A DNA stretch of 64,000 nt from Erythrophleum ivorense (GCA_026724425.1 JAIUCV010000003.1:60255088-60319087), one strand, 5' to 3'. Counted from the first letter of the stretch, positions 23,562 through 35,771 are shown. Notes: a model not told the origin generated them from the sequence alone. Numbers and translations are program-made.

Positions 23562-24283
23562 AAGACTGTAGCCTATCATCAATTTTTTTTAAAAAAAAAA
23601 ACCTTGTCCCAATAAATTTTCTTTTCACACATCAATAAAAGCCCAATTTGCTAATTCTGATTTTTCAAAAGAAATTCCTTTCCAAAATGATTTCCTTAAA
23701 AACAGTTTTTTCATTAAACATTTTTGGCTCAACAGAATAACAGGTTCTTTCATATGAGCACATTTTTATTTTCCAAAATATTTTTGCAATAGATAGCCTT
23801 TTCTAAGAACAAAACCCTTTTTGGTCCAATTTCATAAATCATATTTTTTTAAAAAGATAATATTTGTGCCCATTAAATTATTCTTTTTTCAAAATATGAT
23901 TTTCCCCCAAATAAATTGTTTGACATAATTAAAACTTATATAAGAATTCCTTTGGAGATTTTTACCAACAAAAGTCATTATTAATGTTTGGTTTAAGGGT
24001 GTCTTATTTAGAAATGTGAAGGACCTCCACCTTCAAATGCTTGGAAGAGATATTCACCATATGACTAACACCTTTGCACATGTCAGTTTGGTATTTTAGC
24101 TTCACCAAATAGAGAGCATATATATGATTATGCAGTATAGAAAGGAATAAATTTTATTCAGTTAGCTGTTATAATTATTATAATATTGTTTTACAATTTT
24201 ATGTTTTGGTATAAAAAAGTTAGGCATTTTTCAGTCTAGGTAATTATACTCTTCACTTGTAATCTTCTGTTGCGTTCAACCAC
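23562..24283 (+). repeat. LTR-like dispersed repeat, copy 3 (longest)
   Basis: This is the most complete copy of the repeat at 10,796, 13,840 and 30,842, running from 'caagactgtagcctatcatc' to 'cttctgttgcgttcaacca'. It contains a TATA-like 'ggtataaaaaag' at about 24,208 and an AT-rich tail block. No internal coding region and no clear target duplication are seen, so solo LTR is only a suggestion. Confidence 0.65.
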
Positions 24284-26609
24284 ATAAACTTTGATCAGTT
24301 ATATTATATACTGATCAAAGAGTCAAGAAAATGAACTATAGAATATTCAAATAAACAAACGTAAACAAATGCAAACCTCCCTTTAAAACGTCACCCCAAT
24401 AAAAGAAAATTGATATTTATTGACTCTCTATAATATATATTAAGATGAAGCTCATTCATAGTTGACTTCTGACTCGAATTAATTATTTGATTAAGTTTTC
24501 ATAATATAATCATTCATATTAATTTCGTTTCTTTAATTCGTTATTGTTGAAATTATATGCAAGGTAAAATAATATGAGATCCAATTAACAATGTTTTTGA
24601 TTGTATTGGTAGAAAAAATGAGGAAGAAAGCCAAAGCGACCATTCCACATCCATTTCTTTTAGGAGAGTGCCGTGTGACATTCGAAACCGTTAACCACCG
24701 TTATGTCCTCTCAATTTGTTAAGTTGATAAATGACAGCACTAGTCCAGATTCATCCTCCGAAATAGAAACGGCAAAACCCACAAATCTTTTTTTTAATGG
24801 GATGTACTTTTTGTTTTTTGGGTAGCGTCCACAGCCAAAAAAAAAAAAGAATTACTTGTACTGTTGATTTATACTGTTCAAATGGGCTGATATAATTTTT
24901 TTAATATTATTTTTTGCGTGGAACCCACAATTCATGAGTCCCACAGAAATTTGTTAACCTGCCCGTGCATTCATGGGCAGTACTGCTAGTATATATATAT
25001 ATGGTTTGTCTTTGAGTTTAGTTTTGGCATTAAAAAAAATTAAAAAAAAAAAAAAACACATGTGAACCGAATTTACATTATTTTTGTAAAAGAAAGGTAG
25101 GACGAAACTTACAGATGAATGCTGGCGCATGTTTTTTCTTCAGAAAGGAATTAAGATTCTGCACATGTGTAATGACAGTAATAAAAGATGGTCTCCAAAC
25201 CTTTTCTTTGGTAAATGGTAAGGATAAAGAGGTCCCATGTTCAAGTGTGGGTAGCTAAGAAGTAGTTTTAGCATAACTGCTTATATAAATGATCACTATT
25301 GTCTCTCTTTTATATCTACCCTGATCAAGCTGGTTTCAAAAGCTCCTGAATCCACAAGCTAGCTACTATAATTGACGCAACTAAATTCTATGTTGATTCT
25401 CAAATTTAGGTGAGACAAGTATCTTTTTTGTTTTAAATGTTATTCCATTTATATGTTTAGTTATTAAAAACCGGCTTAAATTTAAAAAAAAAATACCTTT
25501 ACTTAAAAGACTAATAATAAAGATATAATACAATTTGGATAAATTAAACATAATAATTATCTTCGATTTGTATACTTATAAAAAAAATAGATTCCATCTC
25601 TATTTCTATAAAATGGCCACTAAATGGGATCAAAAAAATGAATATTTTCTCCATTTTCTTCACCCAATCAAATGGGGCATTTAGTTTTATATATTACCCT
25701 TGAATCTGGTGTGCATTACCTCCAGAATTCACTGGGAACTAATTATCTCCTCATCTGAACAGAGCAATTTAGTGTGGGGTAAAGGAGGGAGATTGTGTGG
25801 AAAAATATTTCGAGTGCTGCTTTGCTGGATGTGAAAGCGTAGAGACTACAAATTTTTGGTGTGGAGTTTCAAGTTAGCCGTGTGGACACGTCCACATCAG
25901 TCATCGTCAGTGGATATTTCATATTGTATAAAATATTTAATTTACTTAAAAAAAATTGAAGAAGAGATTTTCACAAAATATATTAAAATATTAAAAAATC
26001 AAAAGTACTTTTGAAGATGAAAGGATTATCAAATATAATTTAGCTAAATTTGAAAAAAAACAGCATAATTTACTCTTCTTTTTTGTCCAATCTCATTTTG
26101 AAAGTTGGAATTATACCTTTTCCATTTTATTTTTATAATTATTTCTAAGAATGAATGATGGTTGAAAGATGGAGACAAATTAAAGATTCTACTTTCTACA
26201 TGTTGAGGTTTTTCCACATCATACTAGTGACAGGTGTAAGGTTCATAGTGGGTCGGCGCTGCGAAAGGGATATAATTTAGAATCTTAGGTGGAATTCAGC
26301 TGAAGAAAAAGAGAACGAGAAGTAGACTGAGTAAGTGGAGTGAGTCCACCGGAGTGTAATCAGTCTACTTCACAACTATGTATAACATCCGCACATGTAT
26401 GGCAAAACATAATACGAATAGCAAACGTTGTTTTCACTGTACCGCTAATGTGTGCGTCTTATGGTTTCATTTCATCGATCAACGTCTCCTTTTGGGATCA
26501 CTTCAATTTCGTTTATTTATAACATCTATATGGAAGTTTAGGGATTCGAAACTCCGTGTGTGGCAATCGATAGCGGTAATTGGAAGCTGCTCCTCCCTCT
26601 CTGATTTCC

Positions 26610-26617
26610 TATAAAAA
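26610..26617 (+). promoter_or_regulatory. TATA box of B3 gene A
   Basis: TATAAAAA lies 73 bases before the B3 start codon and is preserved in copy B at the same relative place (35,686). Transcription would be expected to begin about 25-35 bases downstream, giving a short leader rich in pyrimidines. Confidence 0.6.
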
Positions 26618-26689
26618 TCCGTCCAACTTCTTCTCTGCGATCCGATATCCCTAGCTCCTTCACAACTCATTCTTTTTTTTCCTGAGATA

Positions 26690-27073
26690 ATGGCACTAGA
26701 GCAAGTGTTCACTAAAAGGCTCACAGAAACTGATATCAATCATAGGTTGTCCTTTCCATTGGAAAAACTAAGCATTCTGCCACCAGTTGCAAATGAACGT
26801 GATCCTGTGGAGTTTCTAGTGAGTTGCGGAGGACGCGAGTACACATTTTGCTGCATAAAAAGACCTAGGGGACTTTATCTGAAACCAGTTATAGAAAGAG
26901 GCTGGTCTGCTGTTGTTCGTAATTATAACCTCCAAGTTGGTGATTTGCTCGCGTTCTACTATGTGGAAGCAAGTGACCATGAAGCTGCCCACTATCAGAT
27001 TGGAGTTCAAAGGTGGGTTTTGGACCATGAAGATGAGATTGGTACTACGTGGAAGTGGCAGCGCATTATCTAA
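26690..27073 (+). CDS. Short B3-domain DNA-binding protein, copy A
   Basis: An intact single-exon frame of 127 codons, starting at an ATG after the leader 'ccctgagata' and ending in TAA. Residues about 5-95 fit the plant B3 fold: VFTKRLTETDI at the start, RLSFP, then EFLVSCGGREYTF, IERGWSAVVRNYNL and LQVGDLLAFYYVE, matching the pattern of hydrophobic strands plus 'GW..' and 'L..GD...F'. B3 proteins act in the nucleus as sequence-specific DNA-binding proteins. This one is little more than the domain itself, with a short tail ending WKWQRII, like the small one-domain B3/REM-related proteins of dicots. There is no activation or dimerisation domain. Its promoter and flanks are duplicated with it. 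Targets cannot be inferred. Expression is unproven, and a decaying gene remains possible. Confidence 0.85.
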   Translation: MALEQVFTKRLTETDINHRLSFPLEKLSILPPVANERDPVEFLVSCGGREYTFCCIKRPRGLYLKPVIERGWSAVVRNYNLQVGDLLAFYYVEASDHEAAHYQIGVQRWVLDHEDEIGTTWKWQRII

Positions 27074-28383
27074 ACCCATAGGTTTATTAATGAGGTTCTG
27101 TGTTGGTATTTTGCATTACCTTGGTCGTACTTTGTGATGAATGTTGTGCTTTTTTCACTTTTTTTTTCTTTTTGATTGCACGTTGTGTTTATATTATCTT
27201 TGTGGTTGCCATAAATATTGTTGGAGTAGTTTGTGTGCTCTGATGAAATTGTCCAGTTATTTGCAGGATAAAATTTAGCAAAAAAAGAACGCGATAATTA
27301 AATGACAAAAAAGCAGCTCTTTGCAGGGTATAACTTAGTACAAGTTGCATATAGAAACATTTATGCAAGACCAGTGGAAAAATGATTAGTTCTACTCTAG
27401 CCGGAAGCCACTAGCAATAGTTCTTTTATCACTTTTTCTCTCAACAAATAGTTAATGGAACTATGAATAAATTTTTAGGATTAAGAAGATTTTATTTTAG
27501 TGAAGAATATTAATTTTGAAGAATTTTAAATATATATTTGAGTTATTTTACCCAACAAGAACTCAATTAGTCCCCACTTCATTGTTGTTTTTCAAGTTGG
27601 TATGTTCAATGAGCTAAGTATGATTCACTTAAAATCGTTGCTGTGGCAACCAAAAAAAAAAAAAAAACAAGGGAGATAATTAAATACCGAAGGTATAGAA
27701 AGGATGTAATCATGAAAGCTAACTGGCTATCTTTGAAACATTCACATTATTAGATGTCCAATATTATTTGTACCGTTCAAAATGAAGGAAGAAAATCTAC
27801 GCAAATTTGCACCGTTCCTTACTTTTAAGTAATTATTACATAGGATATTGTAGAAGCAGCACCTTGCTTGACTTCCTTTATGTGATATTGTGAGATCTTA
27901 ATTTAATTATGCCAAGAAAATTCAACACTTTTGAAATAATACGCAAAAGTACTACATCTACTGGAACATACTTTGCTGCTGTCACTTGGTATTTTGCACT
28001 AATTAATATCAAATTATACGCCAAGAAATAATACCCAAGAAAATTTAATATTTTGCACAAATTAATATCAAATTATAGATAAAATCTTTCATTTGAATTA
28101 ATTATCTTGAATTTTCTCAGCATGCAAATACCAAACCCAACAATAAATGAACCAGAAAAGAAATGGTTATGCCACATATTGTCCTTGTTACGTCAATATT
28201 AAGTTTGAGACTATATCAACAAAAATTTTTGCCAATTCTTGATGAAGTTCGGAACTTAGGCTTTCCTGATATTCATTGATAAATTTTTTAGTAAATTACA
28301 CATATTTTTTTCTTAGTTTTATTAAAATCATATAAATATTTTTTCTATTTTGAAAAAATATAGATAGATCTCCATTAACACAA

Positions 28384-28740
28384 AACTGGGTGATACTTTT
28401 CACGTGCTTTTCTCTTTCAACTTACCTTTGTTTTTGTTTCTGTTTAATTTTATGGGTAAGCTTTTCACTTTTTGTTCTCCGATTGGAATTCATAGTTCCT
28501 TCACTCAAAAATAATGCTTTTCTAGCTTTACTTTTCTTCATCACTTGCGTAAACCATGGGCTAAATTAACGTTGCCTCTCTTTTGTACGTTATTCTACAT
28601 ATTATTTTCTTTTTTACTCTGCCGTCATATTTATATTTTGTTCAGTCTTTCTTTTGACCAAAATTTTCATCTTTCAACAAATATTGAATTTATAGGCATG
28701 TTTGAGCGTTTAGAAGATTCTCTCTCTCTCTCTCTCTCTT
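28384..28740 (+). repeat. Intron-like block, copy in duplication A
   Basis: Matches 16,800-17,172 (after the TCP11-like exon 1) and 37,461-37,812. It ends in a CT microsatellite at about 28,720-28,739. A region with gene-like codon content follows (28,995-29,130, reading LLQLYNGHNISDDELMDALK), but no family is recognised and copy B has lost the frame. Confidence 0.75.
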
Positions 28741-29325
28741 TTAACCTCCAGATGAACTGTTTAATTCTTCACGGCCATGAGTGTCTTCAACTCTTTAATA
28801 TGCTTATCTTAGATAATACCGATATACTTCCGGCTTCTCTCAATTCCGTGCGCTAACTGGATATCATTTTGGCAAATCTAAGCTATCCGACCTATTTAGT
28901 AGATTTTGAACCGTTTGATTTCATTTTAATGGCATGTATATTAATTCTTTTGTTGACCTCATCAGAGTTTATATATTAACGTTAATTTGTCCTTATGACT
29001 TTATCTGCTGTTGATGATTATTTTTTGCTGCAACTTTACAATGGTCATAATATATCTGATGATGAACTTATGGATGCACTGAAAAGTCAAAACAATCAAG
29101 TATGTCGCAGATTGGATGCAGGTATACATATATACATGATTTTATTTAAATTCAATAGAGGAAATTCTTTTATAATTTTTTCAAGTGTCTCATTAGATTT
29201 AGATTTATCATTAGTGGCCCAGATACTGTATCCTCACTTTTAGAATTCATTGCATTTATATTCTATAAATAATAATTTTAATAACGGAGTCAAAACTTAA
29301 TTGAGCATAAAGCAACATAAAGTGA

Positions 29326-29327
<2 letters not shown>

Positions 29328-29361
<34 letters not shown>
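29328..29361 (+). repeat. (GA)17 microsatellite
   Basis: An uninterrupted GA run. The same site in copy B (about 40,935-40,950) has only about seven units, so the tract has changed length since the duplication. Confidence 0.92.
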
Positions 29362-29363
<2 letters not shown>

Positions 29364-29639
29364 TCATTCAACTTCCGAGAAATAGCCTGTAACATGCAAA
29401 ATACCAATGCCACTTCTGGTGAAGAAATTTAGACATATCTTCTGAGATGAGCCCATATGATGATAAGAAAGAGGGGACCATGCTCCACTAAGAAGAGGGG
29501 ACCCACATGAACTCTCCACGTCAAGAGATATTCGGTTGTCTCATGCTGCATGTATACTGTTAGCCTTTTTTTAGCGTGGCATGGATTCTCATACAATAGG
29601 CCCCTTCTAGCTAAAATAAAAAGCTTCTAGCTGTCACTA

Positions 29640-30090
29640 ATTACCACTTAGCATTTTAGTTTTATATGTTGCCCTTGAAGCTAGTGTCCATTATCTCCAG
29701 AATTCATAGGAAACTAATTAGCTTCTCATCTGAACAGAGCAATTAGTTTTGGGGAAAGGAGGGAGATTCAGTGTGGAATCATGTTTAAACTTTAGAGTGC
29801 TTTATTACCGACATGAAAGAGTAGAAATTCAAAATTATTGATGTGGGATATATATGTTTTTTTAAATAAGAGGGTTATCAAGTATAATTTAATTAAACTT
29901 TTTTTGAAAAAAAACCATAATTTACTCTTCTTTTTGCCCAATCTCATTGCTGAAGTTAGAATTATACTTTTTTCCATTTTATTCTCATGATTATTTCTAG
30001 GAATAGATTATGTTTGGAAGATAGCGACAAATTAACTATTCTACTTTCTGCATGTTGAGGTTTTCTTACATCGTACGAAAGTTTGGAGAT
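29640..30090 (+). repeat. Diverged extra copy of the B3 upstream region
   Basis: 'ttagcattttagttttatat', 'ctccagaattcataggaaactaattagc', 'gaacagagcaatta' and 'ctactttctgcatgttgaggtttt' correspond in order to 25,680-26,220 upstream of B3 copy A. The match stops before the promoter and coding region, so there is no B3 gene here. It retains the stretch that copy B has lost, which shows that the loss occurred in B. Confidence 0.75.
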
Positions 30091-30785
30091 TAATGGGGGG
30101 TTGGTTGTTGGAAAGGCGAAAAGAAAAAGAAGGAATAAAAGTGAAAGAAATAAGGAAAGAATATTTTGGTTTCTCGTGTAGTGCCTGTCAATTCAAGTGT
30201 AGTAGCGTAACACCATCTCCTCCTTGTTGTATGTATAATTAATTTCTTATTATGTAATAAGATTAGCCTTAATCTTAGTAATTAGAATCATAATAGGAAC
30301 AAATTTCTAACAAATACAACAAAAAATGACTTGTTCAACCATAGCTAAACCTGCACAATATTTAACTGTAATCAAATCACGCTTTAATCATGTTTTTTAA
30401 ACTACAGTTAAATCATGGTTGTCTTTTGTGTTTAATGGAAATTGTGGTTAAGCCTTTTAGCAGCGGTTTGAATCACAGCTGAGCGCTTGGAAAAAATTAC
30501 AACTAAAATAATATTTTTGTTTATTGAATTATATATTAAATAAATATAAAATATAATAATAAAGCATAAATCAGATATAATAAATTAGAAATTATAAAAA
30601 AAATCCATAATTACATTTAATTTTCAATCAACTACTTTTTAGTTGGTTTGTATGGTTGATTGGTCATGGTCGTCACTGAAACCCAATTAGTTAATTTAAT
30701 TTTTTATTTTAAATAAAATTTATAAAATTTATAGTTTGTGGCGTTTGATAAGATAGAATAGCAGGAGAGAATAAAATTTAATTTA
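30091..30785. other. Intergenic spacer between duplication copies
   Basis: AT-rich and without a gene. Near 30,737-30,780 it matches 22,832-22,880 ('tgtggcgttt', 'gaatagcag'), so the duplicated block may begin slightly further left than 23,504 with a deletion in copy B. Confidence 0.45.
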
Positions 30786-31172
30786 AACTATCTAAATTTA
30801 ATTTAAACAACCCAATAATCCAAAAGGGTGTGGTGTATATAAAACAAGACTGTAGCCTATCATCAAATTTTTTTTTTTAAAAACCTTGTCCCAATAAATT
30901 TTCTTTTCACACATTAATAAAAGCCCAATTTGCTAATTCTGATTTTTCAAAAGAAATTCCTTTCCAAAATGATTTCCTTATAAACAGTTTTTTCATTAAA
31001 CATTTTTGGCTCAACAGAATAGCAGGCTCTTTCATATGAGCACATTTTCATTTTCCAAAATATTTTTGCAATAGATAGCCTTTTCTAAGAACAAAACCCT
31101 TTTTGGTACAATTTCATAAATCATATTTTTTAAAAAAATAATATTCCACTTACAGATGAATGCTGGCGCATG

Positions 31173-31353
31173 TTTTTTTTGGTTAAACTACAGGTATTAT
31201 CCTCCTTCGGGGGCAATCCTGTTGGAGCCGAGAACATCCACAACACGGTGGGGCTGACTCTCCCAGCGGAGATTTTTTCCATACACAAGACTTGAACCCC
31301 AGACCTTGCTTAAGGGGAATCAAGCATGTACCACTTGAACCAACCTCCGTTGG
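31173..31353 (-). mobile_element. tRNA-derived SINE
   Basis: About 180 bases interrupt a sequence that is continuous at 25,120-25,137. TGCTGGCGCATG (followed by at least six T) occurs on both sides (31,161-31,172 and 31,354-31,365), giving a target duplication of 12-18 bases. On the minus strand there is an A-box-like TGGTTCAAGTGG (31,331-31,342) and, about 31 bases later, a B-box-like GGTTCAAGTCT (31,289-31,299). It ends in an A8 tail. These are the marks of a Pol III-transcribed, LINE-mobilised plant SINE. Confidence 0.88.
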
Positions 31354-31941
31354 TGCTGGCGCATGTTTTTTCTTCAGAAAGGAATTAAGATTCTGCACAT
31401 GTGTAATGACAGTAATAAAAGATGGTCTCCAAACCTTTTCTTTGGTAAATGGTAAGGATAAAGAGGTCCCATGTTCAAGTGTGGGTAGCTAAGAAGTAGT
31501 TTTAGCATAACTGCTTATATCAATGATCACTATTGTCTCTCTTTTATATCTACCCTGATCAAGCTGGTTTCAAAAGCTCCTGAATCCACAAGCTAGCTAC
31601 TATAATTGACGCAACTAAATTCTATGTTGATTCTCAAATTTAGGTGAGACAAGTATCTTTTTTGTTTTAAATGTTATTCCATTTATATGTTTAGTTATTA
31701 AAAACCGGCTTAAATTTAAAAAAAAAATACCTTTACTTAAAAGACTAATAATAAAGATATAATAAAATTTGGATAAATTAAACATAATAATTATCTTCGA
31801 TTTGTATACTTATAAAAAAAATAGATTCCATCTCTATTTCTATAAAATGGCTACTAAATGGGATCAAAAAAATGAATATTTTCTCCATTTTCTTCACCCA
31901 ATCAAATGGGGCATTTAGTATTATATATTACCCTCGAATCT

Positions 31942-34900
31942 AACTCTGCCTATGACGAGCTTAGATGCAAATTATTTTTCATAGCCGGTCCCAAGCCTGG
32001 AAAAAAGAGGAGGGTTGTGTTAGGCAGTCGACAGCCAACGTAAAACTTTGTCGAATCTTTATGACATGGACAATCGATATATTAAACGTAATGCTAGGGC
32101 GTTGCCCGGAAGTGACGCGCTGTATAGCTCGAGTACAGTGACAAATGAGCAAGAGTCGCTACATCGTCGCCTGAGTGTAGTGAAAAATAAGCAAGGGCTT
32201 CCACATTTTCGTGAACGAATGCGGGTAAAGAAGTTAGTTCACGAGAGTAGGATTCGTTTTGGAACTTGGAATATAGGTACACTAACGGGTAAGTCAATGG
32301 AAATAGTAGATACCATGATTAGGAGGAAGATTAATTTTATGTGTTTACAAGAAACTAAATGGGTAGGAGAAAAAGCGAAAGAATTAGACACTTCGGGTTT
32401 TAAATTTTGGTACACTGGGAAGGCTAAATCTAGAAATGGGGTAGGTATAATTGTAGATAATTTTTGAAAAAATGTTATCGTGGATGTAAAAAGGTTAGGA
32501 GATAGAATTATTGCATTAAAGTTAGTAGTGGAAAACGAAATCTTTAATGTTATTAGCGCCTATGCACCACAAGTAGGATTAGAAGAATATCACAAAGTAA
32601 AGTTTTGGGAGGATTTAGAATGTTTAGTTCAGGAAATACCATTAGGAGAAAAGATTTTTTTAGGAGGGGATCTAAATGGTCATGTGGGAAATGTATCTAC
32701 AGGTTATGAGGGTGTTCATGGAGGACATGGCATAGGAGAACCAAATACAGAAGGTAAAACTATTCTAGATTTTTCATTGACGTTCGATCTCATATTAGCT
32801 AACACTTGTTTTAGAAAGCGTGAGGAACATCTTATCACGTACAAAAGTGGAAGGGTATGTTCTCAAATTGATTTCTTTCTTATAAGGAAATCAGATAGAA
32901 AACTTTGCATGGATTGCAAAGTTATACCTGGAGAGAGTGTAACTACTCAACATAGAGTTTTGGTTATGGATATACGAGTTAGGAGGAGAGTAAAAAACAA
33001 AGGCGAAAATAAGGTGTTAAGGACTAAGTGGTGGCAACTAAAGGGGGATAAAGAAAAGAATGTGCAGAGACGGATTATAGAGGAAGGACCTTGGGAAATA
33101 CAAGGAAGTGCTAACGATATGTGGAATGGAATGGCTAAAGAGATTAAGAAAGTGTCAAAGGAAATATTAGGTGAATCAAAAGGTTTTGGACCTAGAGATA
33201 AAGAATCCTGGTGGTGGGATGCAAGCGTGCAAGATAAGGTTAAAGTGAAGAGGGAGTGTTATAAAGTGTGGTCATTATGTAAGAGTAATGAAAATTAAGA
33301 GAAATATAAAGTAGCTAAGAAAGACACTAAGAAGGCAGTGAGCGAAGCGAGAACAAGGGCATTCGATGGGTTATACCAATTTTTAGGTACTAAAGTTGGA
33401 GAAAGAAATATTTACAAGTTAGCTAAAAGTAGAGAAAGAAAGACAAGAGATGTGGATCAAGTAAAATGCATTAAGGATGAAGAAGGGAAAGTCTTGATCA
33501 CGGAACTGGATATTAGAAAACGGTGGAAGAGTTATTTTCATAAGCTTTTTAATGAAGGCTACAAGATTTCATTGCAATCGGATAGATTAGACACTAGAGA
33601 AGAGGATCAAAATTATACCTTTTATCGTAGGATTTGTGAGACAGAGGTAAAAGAAGCATTAAAGCGAATGGATAGTGGCAAAACAATTGGACAGGATAAT
33701 ATACCTATTGAAGTATGGAAGGGTTTAGGAGTAAAAGGTATAAGTTGGCTTACAAAGTTATTTAATGAAATTATGAGATCTAAGAAAATGCCAGATGAGT
33801 GGAGGAGAAGTTCTTTAATTCCTATTTATAAGAATAAAGGGGACATTCAAAATTGTGCAAATTATAGAGGAATTAAGCTCATGAGCCATACTATGAAATT
33901 ATGGGAAAGAGTAATTGAGCGACGATTAAGAAAGAGACCCAAGTTACGGAGAATCAATTTGGTTTTATGCCAGGAAGGTCAACTATGGAAGCAATATATT
34001 TATTGCGAAGATTAATGGAGCGATATCGAGAGAATCAAAGAGATTTACACATGGTGTTTATCGATTTGGAAAAAGCATATGATAGAGTACCAAGAGAGGT
34101 TCTATGGAAGGCTCTGGAGAAAAAGGGAGTTCGTATAGCTTATATTCAAGCAATACAAGATATGTATGATGGAGCTACAACTAGGGTAGTAACAAAAGGT
34201 GGACCTACAGAAGATTTTCTGATAACTATTGGTCTACATCAAGGGTCAACTCTGAGCCCTTATCTGTTTACTCTAGTATTGGATGTGCTTACTGAACATA
34301 TTCAAGAGTCAGTGCCACGGTGTATGCTTTTTGCAGATGATATTGTCTTAATTGGAGAATCAAGAATGGAAATGAATGAGAAGTTGGAGATGTGGAGATT
34401 AGCTTTGGAAACTCATGGATTTTGTTTAAGTAGAAGTAAAATGGAGTATATGGAGTGTAAGTTTAGTAAGAGACACACCACATCTAGCATAGAAGTGAAA
34501 ATTGGAGAACATATTATACCACAAGTTACACGGTTTAAATATCTTGGATCTGTCATACAACATAACGGGGAAATAGAAGAAGACGTAACACATAGGATTC
34601 AAGCAGGATGGATGAAGTGGATGAGTGCTTCGAGTGTTATTTGTGATAGAAGAGTACCACTCAAACTTAAGGGTAAGTTCTACCGTACGGTTATAAGACC
34701 TGCAATGTTATATGGAACTGAATGTTGGGCAATAAAAAGTCAACAAGAGAATAAGTTCAATGTTGTAGAGATAAGAATGTTGCGTTGGATGAGTGGACAC
34801 ACTAGACGAGATCGGATTAGAAATGAATACATTAGAGAGAAGGTGGAAGTCGCGCCTATTGTGGAAAAGATTGTAGAATCAAGGCTTAGATGGTTCGGTC

Positions 34901-35136
34901 ATGTTGGGAAGAGACCTATAGAAGCCCCAGTTAGGAGAGTAGATGAGATGGAGAATAGTCCAATAATTAGAGATAGAGGCAGACCAAGAAAAACTATAGG
35001 AGAAATTATTAAGAGAGATTTAGATTTAAATGGTTTGTCTAAAAATATGATTTATGATAGACGTTTATGGCATCGATTGATCCATGTAGCCGACTCCACT
35101 TAGTGGGAAAAGGCTTGGTTGTTGTTGTTGTTGTTG
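31942..35136 (+). mobile_element. RTE-type LINE, near full length
   Basis: A 3.2-kb insertion flanked by an identical 16-base target duplication (31,926-31,941 and 35,137-35,152). The uninterrupted target survives in copy A at 25,692-25,707 with one mismatch. The element has a short leader, one endonuclease/reverse-transcriptase frame and a 3' end 'aaaggcttgg' followed by a (TTG)n run rather than poly(A), the usual tail of plant RTE elements. The perfect duplication and few coding lesions indicate a recent insertion. Confidence 0.95.
32048..35103 (+). pseudogene. RTE LINE endonuclease / reverse transcriptase
   Basis: A single long frame is broken at three places: a TGA at 32,465-32,467, a TAA at 33,296-33,298 (both in the same frame as what follows) and a one-base loss near 33,940 that shifts the rest. 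The N-terminal part is an apurinic-type endonuclease with its catalytic set visible: FGTWNIG, LQETKW, SAYAP, GGDLNGH, QIDFFL and TQHRVLVMD. The reverse transcriptase follows, with IPIYKNKGD, NYRGIKL, PGRSTMEA, FIDLEKAYDRVP, HQGSTLSP and the catalytic FADDIVL (about 34,330). The C-terminal part contains WFGHVGKRP and ends RLIHVADST. In active relatives the endonuclease nicks DNA and the reverse transcriptase copies the RNA at the nick. Confidence 0.93.
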
Positions 35137-35685
35137 TATTACCCTCGAATCTGGTGTGCATTACCTCCAGAATTCACTGGGAACTAATTAGCTCCTCATC
35201 TGAACAGAGCAATTTAGTGTGGGGGAAAGGAGGGAGATTGTGTGTGGAATAATATTTCGAGATCTGCTTTGCTAGATGTGAAAGCGTAGAGTCTAAAAAT
35301 TATTGGTGTGGAGTTTCAAGTTAGCCGTGTGAACGCTTCAGTCATCGTCAGTGGATATTTGGGGATTGAAGCAAGGAAAGAGAAAAAGAGAACGAGAAGT
35401 AGACTGAGTAAGTGGTCTGAGTCCACCTGAGTGTAATCAGTCCACTTCACAACTCTATATCACATCCGCACATGTATGGCAAAACTTAATACGAATAGCA
35501 AACGTTGTTCCCACTGTACCGCTAATGTGTGGCTCTTATGGTTTCATTTCATCGATCAACGTCTCCTTTTGGTATCACTTCAATTTCGTTTATATATAAC
35601 ATCTATTGGAAGTTTAGGGATTCGAAACTCCGTGTGTGGCAATCGATAACGGTAATTGGAAGCTGCTCCTCCCTCTCTGATTTCC

Positions 35686-35693
35686 TATAAAAA
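35686..35693 (+). promoter_or_regulatory. TATA box of B3 gene B
   Basis: TATAAAAA, 79 bases before the start codon. It is conserved with copy A, and the T-run in the leader is longer here. Confidence 0.6.
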
Positions 35694-35771
35694 TCTGTTC
35701 AACTTCTTCTCTGCGATCTGGTATCCCTAGCTGCTTCACAACTCATTCTTTTTTTTTTTCCCCTTGAGATA

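Larger units (their letters stand above)
23504..29471 (+). repeat. Segmental duplication, copy A
   Basis: Copy A aligns with 30,786-41,060 (copy B), apart from insertions in B and two stretches missing in B. The matching parts include the LTR-like repeat at the left, the B3 promoter, leader, coding region and 3' flank, the intron-like block, and the sequence up to 'cccatatgatgataagaaaga', where both end. Identity near the B3 gene looks like about 97 percent in non-coding DNA. Copy A lacks all four transposon insertions of copy B. It keeps 23,863-25,107 and 25,921-26,286, which B lacks. Confidence 0.93.

Noticed and set aside
26816..27079. Minus-strand 87-codon frame opposite B3 copy A (also 35,898-36,161 opposite copy B)
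   Set aside because: A shadow of the B3 coding frame. It is preserved only because the two copies are recent duplicates.
28995..29243. 82-codon frame downstream of B3 copy A (reads LLQLYNGHNISDDELMDALK)
   Set aside because: It looks protein-like for about 40 codons, but the matching sequence in copy B has lost the frame and no family is recognised, so it is not called as a gene.
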